This document shows, one piece after another, positions 35,367 to 45,866 of a stretch of 64,000 nt of DNA. Numbering within the stretch: position 1 is the stretch's first letter; the number at the start of each line of letters is the position of its first letter. The DNA comes from Acidobacteriota bacterium (GTDB lineage: Bacteria > Acidobacteriota > Terriglobia > UBA7540): positions 84,853 to 148,852 of the forward strand of contig JAKCCV010000007.1 in NCBI GenBank assembly GCA_021838785.1, written 5' to 3'. Position numbers and translations under genes: made by a program. The notes below the pieces were generated by a model. That model ran no database searches and was not told the origin of the DNA. It worked only from the letters and a program-made list of their open reading frames with translations.

Positions 35367-36752
35367 TCAAAAGCCGTGGCGCTCGAGACGGCGGTAGAGG
35401 GCGCTGCGCGTGAGCCCTAAGGCACGCGCCGCCTGGCTGACGTTGCCGCTGAACCGCGCCATCGTTTTCTGGATCAGGTAACGCTCGACCTCTTTGAGGC
35501 TCATCTCGTCGAGGTGAGTGGCTTGGTCGTAGCCGCGGCTCAAAGCCAGATCGGTGGCCCGAATCTTGGTTCCCTGGGCCAGCAGAACGGCCCGCTCGAT
35601 AGCGTGGTCGAGCTCGCGGACGTTGCCCGGCCATCCATGATCAAGCAGCGCATGGCTTGCTTCGCGCTCAAATCCTTCCAGCGATTTTCCGTAGCGCAGG
35701 GCATGCTGGCGAAGGAAATGGGCCGCGAGCAAAGGAATGTCCTCACGCCGGTCGCGCAGCGGCGGCAGGTGAATCTCGATCGTGTTGAGGCGAAAGAGGA
35801 GGTCCTGACGAAACCTGCCGGCCTCTACCGCTTCGCGCAACAACGCGTTGGTAGCAGAGAGCAGGCGCACGTCGGCGCGTCGTGTGCGGGATGATCCGAC
35901 ACGCTCGAACTCCCCGGACTCAATCACGCGCAACAGCTTGGCCTGAAGGTTGAGAGGAATATTGGCGATTTCATCCAAGAACAGCGTTCCCTTGTCGGCA
36001 AGCTCGAAGCGGCCCACGCGGTCGGCCTTGGCGTCGGTGAATGCGCCCTTGACGTGACCGAAGAACTCGCTTTCGAAGACCGCTTCCGCAAGGCCGCCGG
36101 TGTTCACCGCAACCATGGGCTGGGAAGCCCGCGCCGAGAGCGCGTGGAGCGTTTTGGCCACAACCTCCTTTCCTGTCCCATGCTCACCCGTAATCAAGAT
36201 GTTTGCGTCCGAAGGACCGACGCGCGCCATCAATTCCAACACAGGCTGCATGGCGGGAGATTCCGCGATCATCACGGGCCTGCCCTCAGCCCGCAGCAGG
36301 CGGTTTTCCGCTTCTAGCCGTTCGCTCCGGCGAAGCGCCTGGCGCAAATCGATTTGAGTGCGGATGATGCTCAACAGGCGGCCGTTTTCCCATGGCTTCT
36401 GCACGAAATCGCGAGCCCCGCGCCGCATGGCCTCAACCGCGAGTTCAACGCTGCCCCACGCCGTCATCACAACCACCGGCAAGTCGCTATCCATGGCGCG
36501 CAGACGCGCCAGCAGATGAATCCCTTCGGCGCCGGAAGTCGTATCGCGGGCATAATTCAAATCCATCAGCACCAGGTCATAATCCCGGGCTTCAAGTGCG
36601 GAAAGCAGGCGAGCCGGGGAGTCAGCCGTCTCCACCTGGAAACCTTCACCCTTGAGCAAAAGGCGAAGCGCTTCCAGCACGTCGGGCTGGTCGTCCGCCA
36701 CAATGAGTTTCGGCTTCGATGGACTGGGTGTTTTCACGGTAACGGTATCCAT
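35367..36752 (-). CDS. NtrC-type response regulator with variant GAFTDA motif
   Basis: 461 residues from ATG at 36752 (the frame extends 19 residues upstream). Receiver domain LIVADDQPDVLEALRLLL with phospho-acceptor Asp in LVLMDLNYA, then an AAA+ domain with Walker A GEHGTGKE, Walker B GTLFLDEIAN and R-finger region, then a Fis-type HTH (SQAARALGLTRSALYRRLE). The sigma54-contact loop reads GAFTDA in place of GAFTGA. This variant recurs in some regulator lineages; whether it still remodels sigma54 holoenzyme is not certain. Upstream on the same strand are the efflux genes, whose first gene has a sigma54-type promoter (44139-44154). Confidence 0.9.
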   Translation of the reverse strand: MDTVTVKTPSPSKPKLIVADDQPDVLEALRLLLKGEGFQVETADSPARLLSALEARDYDLVLMDLNYARDTTSGAEGIHLLARLRAMDSDLPVVVMTAWGSVELAVEAMRRGARDFVQKPWENGRLLSIIRTQIDLRQALRRSERLEAENRLLRAEGRPVMIAESPAMQPVLELMARVGPSDANILITGEHGTGKEVVAKTLHALSARASQPMVAVNTGGLAEAVFESEFFGHVKGAFTDAKADRVGRFELADKGTLFLDEIANIPLNLQAKLLRVIESGEFERVGSSRTRRADVRLLSATNALLREAVEAGRFRQDLLFRLNTIEIHLPPLRDRREDIPLLAAHFLRQHALRYGKSLEGFEREASHALLDHGWPGNVRELDHAIERAVLLAQGTKIRATDLALSRGYDQATHLDEMSLKEVERYLIQKTMARFSGNVSQAARALGLTRSALYRRLERHGF

Positions 36753-36945
36753 TTTAGCGCGGAAGTGGGCCGTCAACAGCCAGTTATCGGAAACCAGACT
36801 GCCGTTCACGCCCGTCGTTTGACTGAGCGCTGGCGGCAGGGGGCCTTTTGCTCAATGAGCAATCAGCAATTAAAAATCGCAAACCGGCAATTCCTTGTCC
36901 TGAGCCACTGGCCACCGATCCATCATCTTTGATCATTAGCCACTA

Positions 36946-39372
36946 CTATTCATACCTCAGCGCCGTCATCGGGTCCACTTTCGTTGCGCGTCGAGCGGGG
37001 ATGTAACAAGCCGCCAGTGCTACCCCGGCCAGGATCGATGGGACGGCGATAAAAGTGATCGGATCAGACGGCTTGACGCCGTAAAGCAGGCTCGACAAGA
37101 AACGTGTCAACCCCAGACCGGCCGCAATTCCAATGCCCACGCCGATGAGCGTCAACTGGAGTCCCTGCTTGACGATGAGCCGAAGCACGTCGGCACGCTG
37201 CGCGCCCAGCGCCATGCGAATGCCGATCTCATGAGTTCGCCGCGCCACGCTGTAGCTGATGACGCCGTAGAGCCCGACAGCGGCGAGCAGGAGCGCGAGC
37301 CCGGCAAACACGCTCATCAGGGTCATCGAGAAGCGCTCCGTGGCGAGAGAAAGCGCGAGAGTTTCCTCCATGGACTGGACGCGACCGATGGGAATGTTGG
37401 GATTTGCGGCGCGAACGGCATTGACAACCTCACGGCCGAGGCTGAGCGGATCCACGGATGTGCGCACCAAAATCGAAGTCGGGAACCAGCTCTGGAAAAG
37501 CTGGTCCACCGCGAACGAAGCTTGCGCCATGGGAACAAAATAGGTGGGCGGCGCAGGCGCATTCAAGCTCGACCGCACATCGCCGGCCACGCCCACGATT
37601 TCCATCTGGCCTTTGCCTGAAATCAAGTGCTGGCCCACCGGATTCTGGTTGCGGAAATGCTGGCGCGCGAACTCGGCATTGACGATGACGACTTTCGCCG
37701 CGCCGGAGGAATCGGCTTCTGTGAACGGCCGGCCGCGAACTATCGGAACGCCGAGGGTTCGAAAATAGCCCGGTGTAATTTCCCGGTAATCAACGGAAGG
37801 GTGCTGGAGCTCACCGTGGACAAAGACTCCCGGATTGTCGTTGCCGCCGCGTTCGAGCGGCGAGCCTGCGGCCACGACAGCCGCGCTCTGGACGCCTGGA
37901 ATGGCTTCGATCCGGGCGGTGAGTTCACGATAGTACGCGGCGAGCGCCGGCATGGAAGAATATTGCGATCCTTTGGTCGAAATCTGCAGCGCGAGCATAT
38001 GCCGCGGGTCGAAGCCAGGATTCACCGCGAGAAGGTTGGCGAACGTCCTGACCAATAAGCCGCAGCCGATAAGGAGAATCAGCGAGAGCGCCACTTCCGC
38101 GCAGACCATTCCGGCGCTCAACCGGCGGTGCCGGACGCTCAAACCGGCGCCGCGCGCGCCTTCCTTCAGCGACTCGTTGAGGTTGGCGTGCGAGGCGGCG
38201 ATGCCGGGGGCAAGGCCGACGAGCAGGCCAGCGAGAATCGCGCTGCCCGCCGTGAAGAACAACGCCCAGCCGTTCAGCGCCACGTGCTGCGCGCGGGGAA
38301 GAACGTTTGGCGCGAGGGCAAGAAGCGAATCCAGTCCCCAGACGGCCACCACCAGCCCCAGGGCGGCGCCGAAGGTGGATAACAGGACGCTTTCCGTCAA
38401 AAGCTGGCGGAAAATTCGCCCGCGCCCCGCGCCCAGCGCCGTCCTCAAGGCCATCTCGCGGTTTCTCGTCGTCGTGCGCGAGAGCAACAAATTGGCCACG
38501 TTGACGCAGGCAATCAAAAGAAGGAATCCGACGGCGCCGAACAGAACCAGGAGCGGCGTGCGGATGTCGTTCGTGATCATGAAGCGGTAAGGCGTGGCGA
38601 CGAAGCGGAGAGAGTTCACTCGACTCTGTTTCATGTCCGGGGCAACCTCCGCGAAGAAAAAACGGCTGAGAGGCGCCAGGTAAGCATCCGCATTCCGTGG
38701 GGTAAGGCCGGGCCGGAGCCTCGCGATGACGTCGTAGTTCCAACCGCCGCCCATGGTCTTGCGAACCTGACCGATGGTGGTCCAGAGCGCCACGGGAGGA
38801 ATGCTTTCGAAGCCTTTGGGCATCACGCCGATGATCGTGTAAGGAACGCCGTCGAGCAGAACGCTGCGGCCGAGGGCATGGCGGTCGCCGCCGAAATGGG
38901 ACTGCCAGAGCCCGTAGCTCAAGACGGCAACGTTTGCTCCGCCCAACTGATCTTCCGCAGAGCTGAAGCCGCGGCCCAGGAACGGCTGCACGCCCAGCAC
39001 GTTGAAGTAATCGGCGGAGACCCGAAGGCCATCAATGCGCTCCGGCTCGTCCGGGCCTGTCAGGTTGAAAGCCATGCCGGTCGAGGCGGCAAGGTACTGG
39101 AAGGGTTCGTCATGTGCCTTCCAGAAATCAAAGCCGCGCGCGGACATTCCCGCGTAACTTTCAAGCTTGCCGCGGTAGGTGCGCGCAATCTCAACGATGC
39201 GGCTGGGCTGCGGATACGGCAGGGGGCGAAGCAAAACTCCGTAAATCACGCTGAACATCGCTGTATTCATGCCGATGCCGAGCGCGAGCGTCAGCACGGC
39301 GATAGACGTGAAACCAGGACTCTTGGCCAACATACGCAGGCCATATTTCAAATCTTGGATTAGCGCGCTCAT
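36946..39372 (-). CDS. ADOP-type MacB/FtsX permease, copy 1
   Basis: 808 residues. Starts [20 protein letters not shown] and TALGIG-like [20 protein letters not shown], the hallmark of acidobacterial duplicated orphan permeases. Two FtsX domains, each with three helices after a MacB-type periplasmic region: about 280-430 ([40 protein letters not shown]) and about 690-800 ([30 protein letters not shown] end). It works with an ATPase as a mechanotransmission exporter; substrate unknown. About 30 bases downstream of the ATPase gene in the same direction. Confidence 0.9.
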   Translation of the reverse strand: MSALIQDLKYGLRMLAKSPGFTSIAVLTLALGIGMNTAMFSVIYGVLLRPLPYPQPSRIVEIARTYRGKLESYAGMSARGFDFWKAHDEPFQYLAASTGMAFNLTGPDEPERIDGLRVSADYFNVLGVQPFLGRGFSSAEDQLGGANVAVLSYGLWQSHFGGDRHALGRSVLLDGVPYTIIGVMPKGFESIPPVALWTTIGQVRKTMGGGWNYDVIARLRPGLTPRNADAYLAPLSRFFFAEVAPDMKQSRVNSLRFVATPYRFMITNDIRTPLLVLFGAVGFLLLIACVNVANLLLSRTTTRNREMALRTALGAGRGRIFRQLLTESVLLSTFGAALGLVVAVWGLDSLLALAPNVLPRAQHVALNGWALFFTAGSAILAGLLVGLAPGIAASHANLNESLKEGARGAGLSVRHRRLSAGMVCAEVALSLILLIGCGLLVRTFANLLAVNPGFDPRHMLALQISTKGSQYSSMPALAAYYRELTARIEAIPGVQSAAVVAAGSPLERGGNDNPGVFVHGELQHPSVDYREITPGYFRTLGVPIVRGRPFTEADSSGAAKVVIVNAEFARQHFRNQNPVGQHLISGKGQMEIVGVAGDVRSSLNAPAPPTYFVPMAQASFAVDQLFQSWFPTSILVRTSVDPLSLGREVVNAVRAANPNIPIGRVQSMEETLALSLATERFSMTLMSVFAGLALLLAAVGLYGVISYSVARRTHEIGIRMALGAQRADVLRLIVKQGLQLTLIGVGIGIAAGLGLTRFLSSLLYGVKPSDPITFIAVPSILAGVALAACYIPARRATKVDPMTALRYE

Positions 39373-39401
39373 TGATTTCCTCCACGCCGTCGCGCAGTCG
39401 G

Positions 39402-40175
39402 TCAGCTTACAGAGGGGTTTTCCTCCTCGTCGTGGGCGCGGTGGTCCTGCTCATCCACGATGCGTCCGTCGAAGAGATGAACGGTGCGGTCGGCGTGGCG
39501 GGCGTAACGTGGGTCATGCGTGACCATGCAGATGGTTGCGCCCTCGCGGTGAAGCTCGCGCAGCAATTCCATTACGGCTTCGCCGTTTTTGGAATCGAGA
39601 TTGCCAGTGGGTTCGTCAGCCAGAAGAATCGCCGGGTCGCCTGCCAGCGCCCGCGCCACGGCCACGCGCTGTTGCTGGCCTCCCGACAGTTGTGAAGGAT
39701 AGTGTCGGACGCGATGCGCCATGCCCACGCGTTCGAGCGATTCCATCACCCGTTGTTTTCGCTCCGCGGAAGGCATGCCGCGGTAGGTCAGTGGCAGCTC
39801 GACGTTTTCATAAACATTCAAGTCGCCAATCAGATTGAAGCTCTGGAAAATGAATCCGACCTCGCGGTTGCGAATCCGCGAGCGCTCGGAGAGATTGAGA
39901 CTCTCCACGGGCGCGCCGTCGAGCCAGTATTTGCCGTCGGTCGGCGAATCGAGCAAACCGATGATCGAGAGCAGCGTGGATTTGCCGCAGCCCGACGGCC
40001 CGGAAATCGAGACATACTCGCCTTTCTTGATGTCCAGGTGCACTCCTGCAAGCGCGTGCGTTTCCACTTCGTCCGTGTAAAACACTTTGGTCACGCCTTC
40101 CAGTCGGATCAGGACTTCGCCGGACCCATGGCTCTTTCCAGCTTGTTCAACACCCGTTTGCAAATTGGTTTCCAT
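39402..40175 (-). CDS. ABC transporter ATP-binding protein (MacB/LolD type)
   Basis: 257 residues. Walker [11 protein letters not shown] (about 59-68), Q loop [12 protein letters not shown], signature [19 protein letters not shown] and Walker [14 protein letters not shown], followed by the H loop VTHD. It pairs with the two flanking ADOP permeases. A MacB-like ATPase in one polypeptide separate from the permease is the normal arrangement for LolCDE/ADOP-type systems. Located between the permease genes, same strand, with short gaps (29 and 81 bases), consistent with one transcript. Confidence 0.93.
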   Translation of the reverse strand: METNLQTGVEQAGKSHGSGEVLIRLEGVTKVFYTDEVETHALAGVHLDIKKGEYVSISGPSGCGKSTLLSIIGLLDSPTDGKYWLDGAPVESLNLSERSRIRNREVGFIFQSFNLIGDLNVYENVELPLTYRGMPSAERKQRVMESLERVGMAHRVRHYPSQLSGGQQQRVAVARALAGDPAILLADEPTGNLDSKNGEAVMELLRELHREGATICMVTHDPRYARHADRTVHLFDGRIVDEQDHRAHDEEENPSVS

Positions 40176-40256
40176 TGCGTCTCCTCTTTAAGGTCTCAGC
40201 CGACCATCAATTCGTTTTCGTCGGCAGTGAAAGCAGGGAATCGAGAACTACAAACC

Positions 40257-42701
40257 TCACTCATATCGCAACGCCACCATGGGGTCCACCTTCGTGGCCC
40301 GTCGCGCCGGAATGTAGCAGGCGAGCAGCCCGACAGCAATCAAAATCAGTGCGACCGCGATAAACGTGAGGGGATCGGTCGGCCTCACGCCGTAGAGCAT
40401 GCTCGACAAAAAGTGCGTCAGCGCCAGCCCGCCGGCAATTCCGATTCCCACGCCCGCGAGCGCCAACTTGAGTCCCTGCGCGACCACGAGCTTCAAGACG
40501 TCTTCCCGCCGCGCGCCCAACGCCATGCGAATGCCGATTTCGTGAGTTCGCTGCTCGACGATGTAAGAGATGACACCGTAGATGCCTACGCTCGCCATAA
40601 TCAACGCGAGCCCGGCAAAAATAGCCATCAGAATCATGGAAAAACGCTGCGCGGAGAGCGAATCGGAGAGGATGCCATCCATGGTTTCGGAACCATACAT
40701 GACGGCCTGGGGGTTAATCTGTTCGAGGGCGTGGCGAATCGAGCCCACGGCGGCGACCGGGGGCCCGGCTGTGCGTACTACTGCTGCGAGACCGCCGGCC
40801 ATGAGCGGCACAAATTGGTCCGGAAGCTGCGAGACGGATAAATAGCACTGCGCAAGAACGGGCGAGGACGCTCCCTCATTCAGGCCCCATTGCTTGATGT
40901 GGCCGACAACACCGACGATTTCCGCCGTCCGACCCAAAATATCGAAGCTGATTTGCCGTCCGATGGGATTCTGTCCAGGAAAGTAAAGCTTGGCAAAGTC
41001 TTCGTCAATCACCGCCACAAATGGCGCGTGCTGAGTGTCAGCAGAGGTGAGGAATCGGCCTCGCTCCAGCGGAAGCTTCATGACTTTCAGGTAATCGGGC
41101 TGGACGAGGTAAAACAGCGAAACTTTCATTTGCGACTCAGTCGCCGGCTTCGGCTGCCTTTCCAACCAGAAAGGCAGCTCGGAATCATCTTGCGTAGGAA
41201 GAGAGCCGAAGGTCAGCGAGGCTGCTTCGACGCCGGGAAGGGCCGAGAGCTTGTTCTGGAATTCCCGGAAACTCTCGCGGATGGCGCCAATCGATTTGAT
41301 GGGCGGAAACGAAGCATAGAAAACAAGAACGTGGTGCGGGTCGAAGCCCGGGTCGGCGCTCCAAAGGTCAACCAAGCTTCGGATCATCAGCCCGGCGCCG
41401 GCCAACAGAATGACGGCGAGCGCCATTTCCACGACGACGAAGGCGCCTTGGACACGATGGTGCATGCTGCTCGTTCCGCGCCCGCCTTCTTTAAGCGTCT
41501 CCTGAAGACTGGTCGAGGAAATCTTGAGCGCGGGCGCGAGGCCGAACAAGATTCCCACCAAGAACGAAGCCGCCAGAGTAAACAGCAGGACGTGAATGTC
41601 AAGCCGAACTTCTTGAACCCGTGGCAGTGCTTCCGGCAGCGCGCGGAGCGCGCCGCGCAACCCCCAGGTGGCCGCAAGAAGGCCAACTCCTCCGCCTGCG
41701 AGTGCAAGCAAGACACTCTCCGTCAGAAGCTGATTGATGATCCTCCTGCGGCCTGCGCCAAGCGCGCTGCGGATGGTGAATTCGCGCGAGCGGCCCGCCG
41801 AGCGCGCGAGCAACAGATTCGCCACGTTGACACAGGCAATGAGCAGAACAAAGCCCACCGCACTCATCAGCATCAGCAGGTAAGGCCTGGCGTGCCGCAC
41901 CACATTTTGCTTGAGTGGAACTAAAGTGATGCCGGTTCCTTTATCGGCCGTCGGATAAGCCTCCGCCAGGTGCGCCGCGAGCGCACCCATATCGCTCTTT
42001 GCCTGTGCCAAGGTCACGCCGGGCTTGAGGCGACCCACGGCATCCATGCCCATGCCGGTGCGGCGGTCACGGAAGGTCGGATCATTCCACTGACCGATGG
42101 GGACGTAAACGTCACTGCGGTGGAAGCCGCTGCCCGTGTAGTAGAAGCTCGGAGGAATAATCCCGACGATGGTATAAGCCGTCCCGTTGAGCGTGATTTC
42201 CTTGCCGAGGATGTCCGGCGAGCCTCCAAACTTACGCTTCCAAAATCCACCGGCCAGCAGCGCCACGGGTGCGGCACCCACTTGATCATCCCGCGCGGTA
42301 AACAAGCGGCCAATCACCGGCTTGACTCCCAGGATGGAAAAGAATGAGGCGGAGATCATTTCGACCGGCACGCGTTCGGGTTCGCCCATTCCCGTCAGGC
42401 TGAAGTTGTCGGCGCGGTAGGCGGCGAGGGCGGAAAACGACCGGTTGTCACGAACCCAGTCAAGGAAGTTGGGATACGAAATTGACCATCGGCGAAATTG
42501 CGCCGTCTTCGAATACAGCGCCACCAGACGGTTCGGCTGGGGGTAGGGCAGCGGGTTTAGCAGTACGCCGTTGACGACGGAAAAAATCGCCGTATTCGCG
42601 CCAATGCCCAGCGCCAGCGTGATGACGGCGACGGCAGTGAATCCGGGGCTCTTGGCCAGCATTCGCAGGCCGTATTTCAGATCCTGGACGAGCGGACCCA
42701 T
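40257..42701 (-). CDS. ADOP-type MacB/FtsX permease, copy 2
   Basis: 814 residues and a diverged paralogue of copy 1 (both start with [17 protein letters not shown] and both end in VDPM-ALRYE). FtsX regions at about 270-420 ([40 protein letters not shown]) and about 690-805 ([20 protein letters not shown]). The central periplasmic domain differs strongly from copy 1, so the two may form a heteromeric exporter on a shared ATPase, or serve two substrates. 165 bases downstream of the adaptor gene; that gap holds a heptamer array. Confidence 0.9.
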   Translation of the reverse strand: MGPLVQDLKYGLRMLAKSPGFTAVAVITLALGIGANTAIFSVVNGVLLNPLPYPQPNRLVALYSKTAQFRRWSISYPNFLDWVRDNRSFSALAAYRADNFSLTGMGEPERVPVEMISASFFSILGVKPVIGRLFTARDDQVGAAPVALLAGGFWKRKFGGSPDILGKEITLNGTAYTIVGIIPPSFYYTGSGFHRSDVYVPIGQWNDPTFRDRRTGMGMDAVGRLKPGVTLAQAKSDMGALAAHLAEAYPTADKGTGITLVPLKQNVVRHARPYLLMLMSAVGFVLLIACVNVANLLLARSAGRSREFTIRSALGAGRRRIINQLLTESVLLALAGGGVGLLAATWGLRGALRALPEALPRVQEVRLDIHVLLFTLAASFLVGILFGLAPALKISSTSLQETLKEGGRGTSSMHHRVQGAFVVVEMALAVILLAGAGLMIRSLVDLWSADPGFDPHHVLVFYASFPPIKSIGAIRESFREFQNKLSALPGVEAASLTFGSLPTQDDSELPFWLERQPKPATESQMKVSLFYLVQPDYLKVMKLPLERGRFLTSADTQHAPFVAVIDEDFAKLYFPGQNPIGRQISFDILGRTAEIVGVVGHIKQWGLNEGASSPVLAQCYLSVSQLPDQFVPLMAGGLAAVVRTAGPPVAAVGSIRHALEQINPQAVMYGSETMDGILSDSLSAQRFSMILMAIFAGLALIMASVGIYGVISYIVEQRTHEIGIRMALGARREDVLKLVVAQGLKLALAGVGIGIAGGLALTHFLSSMLYGVRPTDPLTFIAVALILIAVGLLACYIPARRATKVDPMVALRYE

Positions 42702-42726
42702 AGTCTTCCTCCTCGTGAGCGTCGAG

Positions 42727-42752
42727 GAATTACGAATTACGAGTTACGAATT
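42727..42752. repeat. Heptanucleotide tandem repeat (GAATTAC)
   Basis: GAATTAC, GAATTAC, GAGTTAC, then GAATT between the HlyD-type and ADOP genes. Another 7-base-period array; the unit differs from that at 14492. Confidence 0.8.
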
Positions 42753-42865
42753 GCTTCAACCTGGCCCTAGCTTGCAGCTTTGCCTTTTTGCAACTGATCA
42801 TTCGCCATTCCAGCTCATGACTCCGGTCTTCTGACTTCCCGCCCACTTCTTTCGCCAATCTTCGA

Positions 42866-44116
42866 TTACTGCAATCGCACGCGGTTGAAGCCGTCCCAGC
42901 GCGACATATCGGAAAGGATGACTTCATCGCCGATCTTCAAACCATCGAGCACTTGGACGTCATTCACGGACGCCTTCCCGATCTTGACGGGCACGCGAAC
43001 CGCGGCTTTCCCGCCGTCCACGACCTTGAACAGGCTGATCGTGCTGTCCGATTGCGCGAAGGCGGGCCGGCCGACGTAAACCACGTCGCTCAGGTCTTCT
43101 ATTTCAATAGTTCCATCCACGCTCAGATCCGGGACGGCGCCGGCCGGCAGCGGCCCGTCAAGCTCGACGTCCACCGTACGGGTTCCGTTTTGAACGGCGG
43201 GATCGATGCGCATGACATGGCCGGGAATGATGCCGTTATGCGTGTCAATGAACGCCTTCTGCTTGAGCTGGATGTCTTTCGCCTGCGTCTCGGCGATCTG
43301 AAGCCGTGCCATTAGGCGGTTGGGCTGCGCAACTTTGGCCAGAATCGTTCCTGCGGTGACCTGCTGCCCGATCTGGACGAGCACTTCCTGAAGAACACCG
43401 TTGGCGCCGGCGCGGACAGTCAAAGAGTTCATCTGACTCCTTTTCAGGTCGTACATGGCGCGAAGTTGCTCGATCTTGGCCTTCTGCGAGGCGAGTTGCG
43501 CCTCGGCCGACTGTTGCAGAACTTTGACCTGATCACCCGCAACCTGATCTCCTGTCTTTGCCGCTTCGGCCTTCGCTTCGGCAAGCTGAGCGGTAATCTG
43601 GGGCCCCAGACCGAGGTCGGCAAGCTGACGGTCATCAGCGGCTTGAAGCTTTGCCTGAAGATATGCGGATCGCGCCGTCGCTGCGTTAGCGCGCTGGTCA
43701 AGGACTTTGCTCTCCAGTTGAGCCTTGAGGCTGTTGTAATCCGCTTCCGCTTCCTTCAACTGCCACTCGGCATCCAGTGTTTCCTGCTGGAGCTGCGGGT
43801 TGGTCATGACCATGAGAACGGTGTCCGGCTTGACCTCCACGCCGGGGAGAAGCCGTTTAATTACCCGGCCATCGGTCACGGCGGGAATCCACAGGAGGTT
43901 TTCGGGTACGAGCGTACCCAATCCCCGGACCTCGATTTTAAGCGGGCCTCGCTTTACAGTGTCCATGTAAAGCGTATCTGAATCAACGCCGGGCGCGGCA
44001 GGTTTCAGCCGCGAGATGGCTACGCTGGTGATCACCACGGCGGTCAGGGCCACGACTGCGTAAAGGATGCGGCGAATCTTTTTCTTTCTTGCAATTTCCG
44101 GCCTTGCGATGTCCAT
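42866..44116 (-). CDS. HlyD/MacA-type periplasmic adaptor (membrane fusion protein)
   Basis: 416 residues from ATG at 44116 with GGGGAA upstream; an ATG at 44134 would start inside the predicted promoter-proximal leader. A single N-terminal anchor (RRILYAVVALTAVVITSVAI) is followed by the first beta/lipoyl half (RGLGTLVPENLLWIPAVTDG), a long coiled-coil hairpin (about 115-235, rich in Ala, Gln, Lys and Leu), the second lipoyl half (VRAGANGVLQEVLVQIGQQV) and a C-terminal beta barrel ending at VRLQ. It would link the inner-membrane ADOP permeases to an outer-membrane channel, which is not encoded nearby. First gene of the efflux/two-component unit; sigma54-type promoter at 44139-44154. Confidence 0.88.
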   Translation of the reverse strand: MDIARPEIARKKKIRRILYAVVALTAVVITSVAISRLKPAAPGVDSDTLYMDTVKRGPLKIEVRGLGTLVPENLLWIPAVTDGRVIKRLLPGVEVKPDTVLMVMTNPQLQQETLDAEWQLKEAEADYNSLKAQLESKVLDQRANAATARSAYLQAKLQAADDRQLADLGLGPQITAQLAEAKAEAAKTGDQVAGDQVKVLQQSAEAQLASQKAKIEQLRAMYDLKRSQMNSLTVRAGANGVLQEVLVQIGQQVTAGTILAKVAQPNRLMARLQIAETQAKDIQLKQKAFIDTHNGIIPGHVMRIDPAVQNGTRTVDVELDGPLPAGAVPDLSVDGTIEIEDLSDVVYVGRPAFAQSDSTISLFKVVDGGKAAVRVPVKIGKASVNDVQVLDGLKIGDEVILSDMSRWDGFNRVRLQ

Positions 44117-44138
44117 AACATTCCCCGGTATCATTCAT

Positions 44139-44154
44139 TGCAAGGAGCGGTCCA
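44139..44154 (-). promoter_or_regulatory. Sigma54-type (-24/-12) promoter of the efflux operon
   Basis: Minus strand TGGACCG-CTCC-TTGCA. The invariant GG and GC are spaced exactly as in the TGGCACG-N4-TTGCA consensus; two central -24 bases differ. Predicted start near 44128, 12 bases before the favoured ATG at 44116. An NtrC-type regulator is encoded downstream in the same gene series. Confidence 0.6.
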
Positions 44155-44357
44155 CGGGCATCGTCTGTAAGTATCTAAAACTGCGCGAGATGCGTAATCC
44201 TCAAACGATTCGATCGCGGATGGCTGTTCGGCTGCGAAAATTATCCGTTCGAAAACGAACACTTCTGGATCGCTCGATGCGTGGACCCCTCTCAATTCCG
44301 CATGACAGCAATGCCACATGAGTGGCCTCTCTACTTGCTAATACGTCTTGAGACGAC

Positions 44358-44580
44358 CTATGGTTCCAGAAGGTCGGAATTAGCAAACGCGGCCAAGGCT
44401 GCCCGCCCTAGACTGATGCTGTCGTCGTTGGGAGGCACGACATGGTTGGTCCAGATTTCAATCGGCTCATTCTTCAGGAATGTTGAGAGGTCGGCCCAGA
44501 CAAGAGAGTTTTGGAAAGATCCGCCTGAGAGAAGAACAGATTTGATTTGATACGCCGCGCAAAGGGCGACGACGCCTGGG
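44358..44580 (-). pseudogene. hypF: HypF C-terminal fragment
   Basis: About 74 residues without a start: VVALCAAYQIKSVLLSGGSF, QNSLVWADLSTFLKNEPIEI, then HVVPPNDDSISLGRAALAAF and a stop at 44358. SGG-FQN and VPPND-SLGRA are the end of the carbamoyltransferase domain of HypF, which makes the cyanide ligands of NiFe hydrogenases. The rest of the about 750-residue protein is absent upstream (44580-45027). No hydrogenase genes are in the window. Confidence 0.7.
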
Positions 44581-45027
44581 CAAGTCGGCGCGCTACGCCT
44601 AGAGACTCCTGCCTAAATAATACATTGGGATTCTCAAGGTTAAATCCTGACATTTCCTGGCAGGATATTTTTGAGCACATCGGACGCAGCCAGTGTTCAT
44701 GCGGGGTTGAGAGCCATTTCGAAATCGTCCGACTGCCCTGTTTGGTTCCGGCTATGCCGGGTTAGGAACAGAACCCTCCGACAACCTACCACGCTAAACG
44801 TAAGGGCCAGTTGAATCAACAGGATAGGTAATTTGGAAGGGTCCAGGAAACCGCTGCTCAATCCTTCTGAGCTGCCGGCTCGGCGGAGTCGTCGTGCCTT
44901 CTCGTGGGGAGCTTGACGTTGGAAGACTCCCCGTGTCCACTCGGGGCGTTACTCTCGCGACCTCCGAGACGGTCAGCGCTTGCCGATGCGGGAGGGGCTG
45001 GCGTAAGCTGCGGTAGGGTTCGATGCC
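44581..45027. other. Intergenic region between the hypF fragment and kdsB
   Basis: No supportable gene. It contains a REP-like imperfect hairpin at 44745-44769 (GTTCC and GGAAC arms around CCGGC-TAT-GCCGG). No tRNA or terminator recognised. Confidence 0.5.
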
Positions 45028-45777
45028 ATGAGCAGAGTGGTGGGCGTGATTCCGGCGCGGCTTGACTCGACGCGGCTACCGCGCAAAGCCCTGAGGCCCA
45101 TTCTCGGGCAGCCAATGATTGTGTGGGTCTATCGGCGGGCGCGGCGGTCGCCCCTGCTCAACCATTTGCTGGCGGCCACCGATTCGGAAGAGATCGCCGC
45201 GTGCTGCCAACAATTTGACATCCCCGTCCAAATGACTTCCTCGAAGCACCGCTCTGGAACCGACCGTCTGATTGAAGTAGCTCAACACGAGCCGGCGGAT
45301 ATTTACGTCAACATTCAGGGGGATGAGCCCATGGTCAATGAGAACCATATTGAGCTGTTGCTCACGCCTTTCCACAAAGATTATTCCACCGCGGTCACGA
45401 CCCTGAAAGTAGCCATCGCCCCGGCCGAGGCGCAGAATCCACATACCGTCAAAGTGGTGACGGACGCGGCCGGCCGCGCGCTCTATTTTTCCCGATGTCC
45501 CATTCCTTATGACCGCGACGGCTCGGCCCAAGCGTCCTACTTCAAACATTTGGGCTTCTATGCCTACCGGCCGGCCGCGCTGGAGGCGTTCTCGCGCTTG
45601 CGTCCCGGGCCGCTCGAAACCTCGGAAAAGCTCGAGCAGTTGCGGTTCCTGGAAAACGGGATTGCCATCACCGTTGCCCAAACCTGCGAGGATACCATCG
45701 GCGTGGATACGGCCGAGGATTTGCAAAAAGTGGAAGAGCTTTTCCTCCGCCATCATGAAGCCTTGCCCGAACCCTGA
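45028..45777 (+). CDS. kdsB: 3-deoxy-manno-octulosonate cytidylyltransferase
   Basis: 249 residues. It activates KDO as CMP-KDO for lipopolysaccharide inner core, so the cell has an LPS-bearing outer membrane. Signature VIPARLDSTRLPRKAL at the N-terminus (nucleotide loop), YVNIQGDEPMV (about 91-101) with the metal-binding Asp, and the C-terminal EKLEQLRFLENGI with GVDTAEDL. Length is normal. It is transcribed alone, with a predicted new promoter just after it. Confidence 0.95.
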   Translation: MSRVVGVIPARLDSTRLPRKALRPILGQPMIVWVYRRARRSPLLNHLLAATDSEEIAACCQQFDIPVQMTSSKHRSGTDRLIEVAQHEPADIYVNIQGDEPMVNENHIELLLTPFHKDYSTAVTTLKVAIAPAEAQNPHTVKVVTDAAGRALYFSRCPIPYDRDGSAQASYFKHLGFYAYRPAALEAFSRLRPGPLETSEKLEQLRFLENGIAITVAQTCEDTIGVDTAEDLQKVEELFLRHHEALPEP

Positions 45778-45824
45778 CGCGCCATGCAAACCGCGGCAGA
45801 GGGCGGCGGTGACTTTATTTAACA

Positions 45825-45859
45825 AAGTACTTGACATTGCATAGCAACTCTCGTATTTC
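45825..45859 (+). promoter_or_regulatory. Promoter and palindrome before the membrane protein/HTH pair
   Basis: TTGACA (45831-45836), 17 bases, TATTTC (45854-45859); transcription would start at about 45866, practically at the ATG (45867), giving a leaderless or nearly leaderless mRNA. The 8-base palindrome AAGTACTT (45825-45832) overlaps the -35 and may be an operator for the downstream HTH protein. Confidence 0.5.
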
Positions 45860-45866
45860 TTAACGC

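Noticed and set aside
39702..40841. 379-codon plus-strand open frame
   Set aside because: Antisense to the ABC ATPase and ADOP permease genes, both with unambiguous motifs.
44745..44769. tRNA-like fold
   Set aside because: Only one imperfect hairpin; no acceptor stem, anticodon arm or T-loop signature.
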